A DNA stretch of 64,000 bases. It comes from Georgenia yuyongxinii. GTDB taxonomy: Bacteria; Actinomycetota; Actinomycetes; Actinomycetales; Actinomycetaceae. A model generated the notes under the pieces. That model worked only from the letters and a program-made list of their open reading frames with translations, was not told where the DNA came from and did not search any database. Positions 59,935-64,000 of this stretch are shown piece after piece. The first letter of the stretch is position 1. The number at the start of each line of letters is the position of its first letter. The position numbers and the translations under genes are program-made. The stretch is taken from positions 1,054,001 to 1,118,000 of the forward strand of contig NZ_CP040915.1 of the NCBI RefSeq assembly GCF_006352065.1, given 5' to 3'.

Positions 59935-59993
59935 CCGGCTAGGACCTTCGCGTGGCAGGGGCGGCGGGTCGCGCGGCTTATCCTTGGCAGGTG

Positions 59994-60596
59994 ATGGGGA
60001 TCTCCGGTGGCGAGCTGGTCGTGCTGCTCGTCCTCGCCTTCCTGCTCATCGGGCCCGAACGGCTCCCCAATCTCGCGCAGCAGCTGGGGCGGCTCACCCG
60101 CGAGCTCAAGAAGCTCGCGACCGGCGCCAAGGACAAGGTCCGCGACGAGCTCGGTCCCGAGTTCGACGAGCTGGCGAAGTTCGACCCCCGCCAGTATGAC
60201 CCCCGGCGCATCGTCCGCGAGGCGCTGATGGAGGAGGACGAGCCGCCGCGCGCCACGCCCCGGCCACCCGCCGCCCGGCGCCGGCCCGCCGCAGCGGCCG
60301 CCGCGGGAGCTGCGGCCGCAGCCGCCACGGGCGCGCCCTCGGCGCACGCATCCGCAACCGCTGCACCGGGGTCGGCAGCACCTGCGGCGGGCCCGGCAGC
60401 CGGGGCCGGCGTCGTGCCACCGGCGCCGGCAACGGTCGGGCCGGCCGCCGCGACGCCGGGCGAGCAGGTCCCGATCAGCCCCGCCGAGATCGTCGCCCGG
60501 ACGTACGGCCCGTCGGGCTCGACCGCGGCCGCGGCCGGTGACGGGCACACCCAGGTGGAGACCTACGTGGTGCCCTTCGACGACGAGGCCACCTGA
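59994..60596 (+). CDS. tatB: Sec-independent translocase protein TatB
   Basis: 200 residues from ATG 59994; a GTG one codon earlier is possible. One N-terminal helix (GELVVLLVLAFLLIGPERLP) with the conserved Glu and Pro hinge precedes the amphipathic helix LTRELKKLATGAKDKVRDEL. FDPRQYDPRRIVREAL is typical of actinobacterial TatB. A long Ala/Pro-rich tail follows. Part of the Tat complex at the membrane. Last gene of the sigE locus, closed by a hairpin. Confidence 0.92.
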   Translation: MGISGGELVVLLVLAFLLIGPERLPNLAQQLGRLTRELKKLATGAKDKVRDELGPEFDELAKFDPRQYDPRRIVREALMEEDEPPRATPRPPAARRRPAAAAAAGAAAAAATGAPSAHASATAAPGSAAPAAGPAAGAGVVPPAPATVGPAAATPGEQVPISPAEIVARTYGPSGSTAAAAGDGHTQVETYVVPFDDEAT

Positions 60597-60615
60597 GGCG
60601 GCCAGTCCTGGACGT

Positions 60616-60651
60616 GACGAGGCCCGGCGCCGCACGGCGCCGGGCCTCGTC
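60616..60651. terminator. Bidirectional terminator between tatB and mrp
   Basis: Perfect 16-bp stem (GACGAGGCCCGGCGCC, 60616-60631, with 60636-60651) and a 4-base loop, placed between two convergent genes. The strongest simple hairpin in the window. Confidence 0.8.
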
Positions 60652-60668
60652 GTCGGACGTGGTGTCGG

Positions 60669-61802
60669 TCAGCGACCCACGGGGCTGATGCCCAGGGACC
60701 GGCCGGCCAGGCCACGCGCGCGGTGGGAGAGCGCGCGGGCGACGCCGCGCAGGGCCTGCCCGGCGCCGCCGTCGTCCTCGTGCAGGACCAGCGGCACCCC
60801 GCTGTCACCCGCCTCGCGCAGCGACTGCTGGAGCGGGATCTGGGCGAGCAGCGGCACCTCGTAGCCGAGCGCGGTGCTGAGCTCGGCGGCGACCCGCTCG
60901 CCGCCCCCGGTGCCGAAGATCTCCACGCGGGAGCCGTCCGGCTGCTCCAGCCAGGACATGTTCTCGATGACGCCGACCACGTGCTGGTGGGTCTGCTCGG
61001 CGATGATGCCGGCGCGCTGGGCCACCTCGGCGGCCGCCACCTGCGGGGTGGTGACCACGAGCACCTCGGAGTTGGGCAGCATCTGCGCCACCGAGATGGC
61101 GACGTCGCCGGTGCCGGGCGGCAGGTCCAGCAGGAGCACGTCGAGGTCACCCCAGAAGACGTCGGCGAGGAACTGCTGCAGCGCGCGGTGCAGCATCGGG
61201 CCGCGCCACACCACCGGCCGCCCGTTCGGGGTGAACATGCCGATGGAGATGACCTTCACGTCCTTGGCCACCGGGGGCAGGATCATGTCGTCGACCTTGG
61301 TCGGCGGGTGCTCCACGCCCAGCATGCGGGGGATGGAGAAGCCGTAGATGTCGGCGTCGACCACGCCGACCTTGAGCCCGTCGGCGGCCATCGCGGCGGC
61401 GAGGTTCGCCGTCACCGAGGACTTGCCGACCCCACCCTTGCCGGACGTGATCGCGTACACGCGGGTCAGCGAGCCGGGCTGGGCGAAGGGGATCACCGGC
61501 TCGGCGACGCCGCCGCGCAGCATGGTGCGCAGGTCCTTGCGCTGCTCGTCGGTCATGACGCCCAGGTCGACCCGGACCTCGGCGACGCCGTCCATGGCGC
61601 CGACGACGCGGGTGACGTCGCGCGTGATGGTGTCCTTGAGCGGGCACCCGGCGGTGGTCAGGTCCACCCCGACGACGACCTGCCCGCCCGTGCCGACGTC
61701 CACCGACCGCACCATGTTCAGCTCGGTGATCGGACGGCGGATCTCGGGGTCCATGACATTGCCGAGCTCGGCCCGGACGGCCTCGACGGTGGGTGCGCTC
61801 AT
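60669..61802 (-). CDS. mrp: Mrp/NBP35 family iron-sulfur cluster carrier ATPase
   Basis: 377 residues from ATG 61802. An N-terminal MIP18/DUF59 domain (LGNVMDPEIRRPITELNMV, TTAGCPLKDTI) is fused to a ParA/MinD-type ATPase with deviant Walker A SGKGGVGKSS and the motifs VGVVDADIYG, LLLDLPPGTGDVAIS and VVGVIENMSW. The usual C-terminal CxxC cluster ligand is not visible, as in many actinobacterial Mrp proteins. Same position relative to sigE-tatB as Rv1229c. Confidence 0.92.
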   Translation of the reverse strand: MSAPTVEAVRAELGNVMDPEIRRPITELNMVRSVDVGTGGQVVVGVDLTTAGCPLKDTITRDVTRVVGAMDGVAEVRVDLGVMTDEQRKDLRTMLRGGVAEPVIPFAQPGSLTRVYAITSGKGGVGKSSVTANLAAAMAADGLKVGVVDADIYGFSIPRMLGVEHPPTKVDDMILPPVAKDVKVISIGMFTPNGRPVVWRGPMLHRALQQFLADVFWGDLDVLLLDLPPGTGDVAISVAQMLPNSEVLVVTTPQVAAAEVAQRAGIIAEQTHQHVVGVIENMSWLEQPDGSRVEIFGTGGGERVAAELSTALGYEVPLLAQIPLQQSLREAGDSGVPLVLHEDDGGAGQALRGVARALSHRARGLAGRSLGISPVGR

Positions 61803-61824
61803 GCCTCCATGGTAGGCGGCGGTC

Positions 61825-62385
61825 CTACGGCCCCTGACCGTGGTCTTGCTCACGCGCCCGGTCCTCCTGCATGCCGGCGAGGTCACGCTCGAGGTCGCGG
61901 ATGCGTTCTTCACGCTCCTCGACGATGTCCTCCAGCAGCCCGCGCAGCTCGGACCGGACGAAGTCGCGGGTGGCGACGTCGTTCAGGGCCAGGCGCAGGG
62001 CGGCCAGCTCGCGGGCGACGTACTCGGTGTCGGCCAGGTTCCGCTCGGCCCGCTGGCGGTCCTGCTCGGCGGAGACCCGGTCACGGTTCACCTGCCGGTT
62101 CTGCGCGAGCAGGATCAGCGGGGAGGAGTAGGACGCCTGCAGCGAGAGCATGAGCGTCAGCGCCGTGAAGCCCAGCGCCGCCGAGTCGAACCGCAGCGGC
62201 ACCGGAGCCAGGGTGTTCCACAGCATCCACACCGCGCAGAAGATCGTCAGGTAGATGAGGAAGCGCGGCGTGCCGAGAAAGCGGGCCACGCCCTCCGAGA
62301 GACGGCCGAACCGGTCCGGGTCCTTGGAGCGGCGGTGGAACCAGCGGCGCCTGGCCTCCAGCGGGGTGTCGAGGCGCTCAGCCAT
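61825..62385 (-). CDS. DUF1003 membrane protein
   Basis: 186 residues. Two helices (FLIYLTIFCAVWMLWNTLAP and LGFTALTLMLSLQASYSSPLILL) and the family motif LILLAQNRQVNRDRVSAEQDRQ, followed by a charged coiled-coil tail rich in Glu and Arg. Matches DUF1003. Function unknown. It overlaps the upstream CBS-domain gene by eight bases and lies just before mrp, as in the Rv1230-Rv1232 neighbourhood. Confidence 0.9.
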   Translation of the reverse strand: MAERLDTPLEARRRWFHRRSKDPDRFGRLSEGVARFLGTPRFLIYLTIFCAVWMLWNTLAPVPLRFDSAALGFTALTLMLSLQASYSSPLILLAQNRQVNRDRVSAEQDRQRAERNLADTEYVARELAALRLALNDVATRDFVRSELRGLLEDIVEEREERIRDLERDLAGMQEDRAREQDHGQGP

Positions 62386-63679
62386 GGGCGCTCCTGGTCA
62401 TCGCCTCATCGGTGACGTCCTCGTCGGCGTCGCGCCAGTCGTCGGGCAGGAGGTGGTCGAGGACGTCGTCGACCGAGACGGCGCCGAGCAGGCGGCCGCC
62501 CTCGTCCACCACCGGCAGGGCGGTGAGGTTGTAGGTCGCCAGCAGGCGGGTCACCTTGCCGATCTTGTCCTCGGGCGCCAGCGCCTCGACATCCTTGTCC
62601 ATCAGCGAGCCGATGAGCTGGTGCGGGGGCTCGCGCAGCGCGTGCTGCAGGTGGACCACGCCCAGCAGCTTCCCGGTCGGGGTCTCCAACGGCGGGCGCA
62701 CCACGAACACCATCGCCGCGAGCGCCGGCGTGACGTCCTCGCGGCGGGCGTGCGCGAGCGCCGTCGCCACGGTGGCCTCGGGCGGCAAGATCAGAGGCTC
62801 GGTGGTCATCAGGCCGCCGGCGGTGTGCTCGTCGTAGGCGAGCAGGCGGCGCACGTCCTCGGCCTCGTCCGGCTCCATGCGCTCCAGCAGCAGGCTGGCG
62901 GTCTGGCTGGGCAGCTCAGAGATGAGGTCCGCGGCGTCGTCGGGCTGCATGGCGTCAAGCACGTCGGCCGCCCGCTCCAGGTCCAGGCCGGAGACGATCG
63001 AGACCCGGTCCTCGTCGCCGAGCTCCTCGAGCACGTCCGCGAGGCGCTCGTCGTCGAGCGCGGCGGCCACCTCCAGCCGGCGGGCGTCAGGCAGATCGCG
63101 CAGCACGTCGGCGATGTCCGCTGGCTTGAAGTCCTCGAGGGTGGCCAGCAGGGCGGTCGCCCCCTGCTGGGCGGGAGAGAGTCCCAGCCCGGTGATGTCC
63201 TCGATGTCGACCACGCGTGCCTCGCCGCGCCGCAGGCCGAGGCCGGTGCGGCCACTCGCGCGGCGCACGAACAGCTTGGTGACGTGCCAGTCGCGGTTGC
63301 GCTGCTGCTCGATGGCGAGGTCCTCCACGACGGCTGCGGTGCCGCCGTCGCGCAGCGTGACCTGCCGGTCCAGCAGCTCGGCCACCACGAGGGTCTCGGT
63401 CGCCCGCCGCTGGAAGCGGCGGATGTTGACGAGGCCGGTGGTGATCACGGCGCCGCCGTCGATGCTGGTCACCCGGGTGAGGGGGAGGAAGACGCGGCGC
63501 TTGCCCGGCACCTCGACGACCAGCCCGACGGCGCGGGGGGTGCCCTTGGGCCGGATGAGGACGACGACGTCGTGCACCCGGCCCACCTGGTCGCCCAGGG
63601 GGTCGAAGACGGCGGTGCCCACCAGACGCGCGACGTAGACGCGGCTGGGCGGGGCGCTGCTCCGGGTGGTGGTGCTCAC
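62378..63679 (-). CDS. PRC-barrel/MgtE N-terminal/CBS-pair protein
   Basis: 433 residues from GTG 63679; the frame beyond runs into a Pro/Arg-rich, non-coding region overlapping the divergent gene. The first about 180 residues contain two PRC-barrel-like parts (VFDPLGDQVGRVHDVVVLI, RRGEARVVDIEDITGL). The middle has the MgtE_N superhelix (FKPADIADVLRDLPDARRLEVAAALDDERLADVLEELGDE). A CBS pair follows (AGGLMTTEPLILPPEATVATAL, LPVVDEGGRLLGAVSVDDVL). The MgtE channel domain is missing, so this is a soluble sensor-like protein, like Rv1232c. May respond to Mg2+ or nucleotides. Confidence 0.9.
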   Translation of the reverse strand: MSTTTRSSAPPSRVYVARLVGTAVFDPLGDQVGRVHDVVVLIRPKGTPRAVGLVVEVPGKRRVFLPLTRVTSIDGGAVITTGLVNIRRFQRRATETLVVAELLDRQVTLRDGGTAAVVEDLAIEQQRNRDWHVTKLFVRRASGRTGLGLRRGEARVVDIEDITGLGLSPAQQGATALLATLEDFKPADIADVLRDLPDARRLEVAAALDDERLADVLEELGDEDRVSIVSGLDLERAADVLDAMQPDDAADLISELPSQTASLLLERMEPDEAEDVRRLLAYDEHTAGGLMTTEPLILPPEATVATALAHARREDVTPALAAMVFVVRPPLETPTGKLLGVVHLQHALREPPHQLIGSLMDKDVEALAPEDKIGKVTRLLATYNLTALPVVDEGGRLLGAVSVDDVLDHLLPDDWRDADEDVTDEAMTRSAHG

Positions 63680-63772
63680 GGGCGTCAGCCTAAGGCCCCC
63701 CGTGCGGCAGCCCGGTGCGGCGCCCGGGGAGCCGCCTTGGCGCCCGGAGGCCCGGGAGAGGAAGATCGGGGC

Positions 63773-64000
63773 ATGGCCATGATGCGCAGACAGGGCGACG
63801 CCCGGGTCCCGACGATGCCCACCGGGGTGGAGATCGCCTCCTACTCGACCTACCTGGAGGCCCAGCAGGCGGTGGACCACCTCTCGGACCAGGCGTTCGA
63901 GGTGCGGCAGGTGACGATCGTCGGCACCGACCTGCGCCTTGTCGAGCGCATCACGGGCCGGCTGACCTACGCCCGGGTGGCCGGGGCCGGCGCGATGAGC
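63773..64000 (+). CDS. General stress protein (YflT-like), 3' partial
   Basis: 76 residues are visible before the right edge cuts the gene. After a short polar start comes VEIASYSTYLEAQQAVDHLSD, then VRQVTIVGTDLRLVERITGRLTY and a Gly/Ala-rich segment that should enter a membrane helix. This is the pattern of actinobacterial general-stress proteins with a PF11181-like domain. Divergent from the CBS-domain gene, with 93 bases between. Confidence 0.8.
   Translation, partial: MAMMRRQGDARVPTMPTGVEIASYSTYLEAQQAVDHLSDQAFEVRQVTIVGTDLRLVERITGRLTYARVAGAGAMS

Noticed and set aside
1-64000. tRNA, rRNA or prophage/IS content
   Set aside because: No tRNA-like cloverleaf with a GGTTCGAAT-type arm, no rRNA segment and no transposase or integrase motif was found on reading both strands.

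Overview
The window is about 64 kb of very GC-rich bacterial chromosome. Codon use, frequent GTG starts, ATGA-type overlaps and gene content (acyl-CoA carboxylase beta/epsilon pair, class E sortase, DUF3117, sigE-rseA-htrA-tatB, LpdA-type quinone reductase, IniA/IniC-like dynamins) point to an actinomycete, most likely of the Micrococcales (Georgenia/Cellulomonas-like). That placement is an inference from content, not from a search. No rRNA, tRNA, transposase, integrase or CRISPR array was seen.

Region 1 (1-9.7 kb) is the most unusual part. It holds a large LuxR-type regulator (cut by the left edge), two tandem genes for IniB-like acidic repeat proteins, and two overlapping genes for IniA/IniC-like dynamin GTPases, followed by a convergent four-helix membrane protein. 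The two iniB-like genes have near-identical repeat regions, matching promoter elements at identical spacing and a covarying 5' leader hairpin. Each is followed by its own strong hairpin. This resembles the mycobacterial iniR/iniBAC envelope-stress locus, but with a duplicated structural gene and separate transcription units.

Region 2 (9.8-34.7 kb) is mostly housekeeping: DUF885 peptidase-like protein, methyltransferase, accD/accE, class E sortase with a small membrane partner, BirA, a pH-sensor-type adenylate cyclase, an OmpR/histidine-kinase pair, GtrA, purK, UTP-glucose-1-phosphate uridylyltransferase, purE, exonuclease III, a MacB-like ABC exporter with membrane-fusion protein, a TraR/DksA zinc finger, galK, a 2H phosphoesterase, YihY, mannose-1-phosphate guanylyltransferase and an M20 amidohydrolase.

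Region 3 (34.8-50 kb) is a nucleoside uptake and salvage island: BMP-family lipoprotein, ABC ATPase, two permeases, cytidine deaminase, thymidine phosphorylase, deoxyribose-phosphate aldolase, a full and a half-length aldehyde dehydrogenase, a phosphosugar mutase and purine nucleoside phosphorylase. Nucleosides would be imported, deaminated and phosphorolysed. Deoxyribose-1-phosphate would be isomerised by the mutase, cleaved by DeoC, and the acetaldehyde oxidised. Two similar LacI-type palindromes precede bmpA and deoC.

Region 4 (50-64 kb) resembles the Mycobacterium tuberculosis Rv1202-Rv1232 neighbourhood as I recall it: LpdA, DapE, a LOG-family protein, DUF3117, leucyl aminopeptidase, O-methyltransferase, sigE, rseA, htrA, tatB, mrp, DUF1003, a PRC/MgtE_N/CBS protein and a partial general-stress protein.

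A dispersed intergenic repeat family occurs at six places. Each unit has two ATGTCA boxes exactly 19 nt apart. Two copies form inverted pairs between convergent genes.
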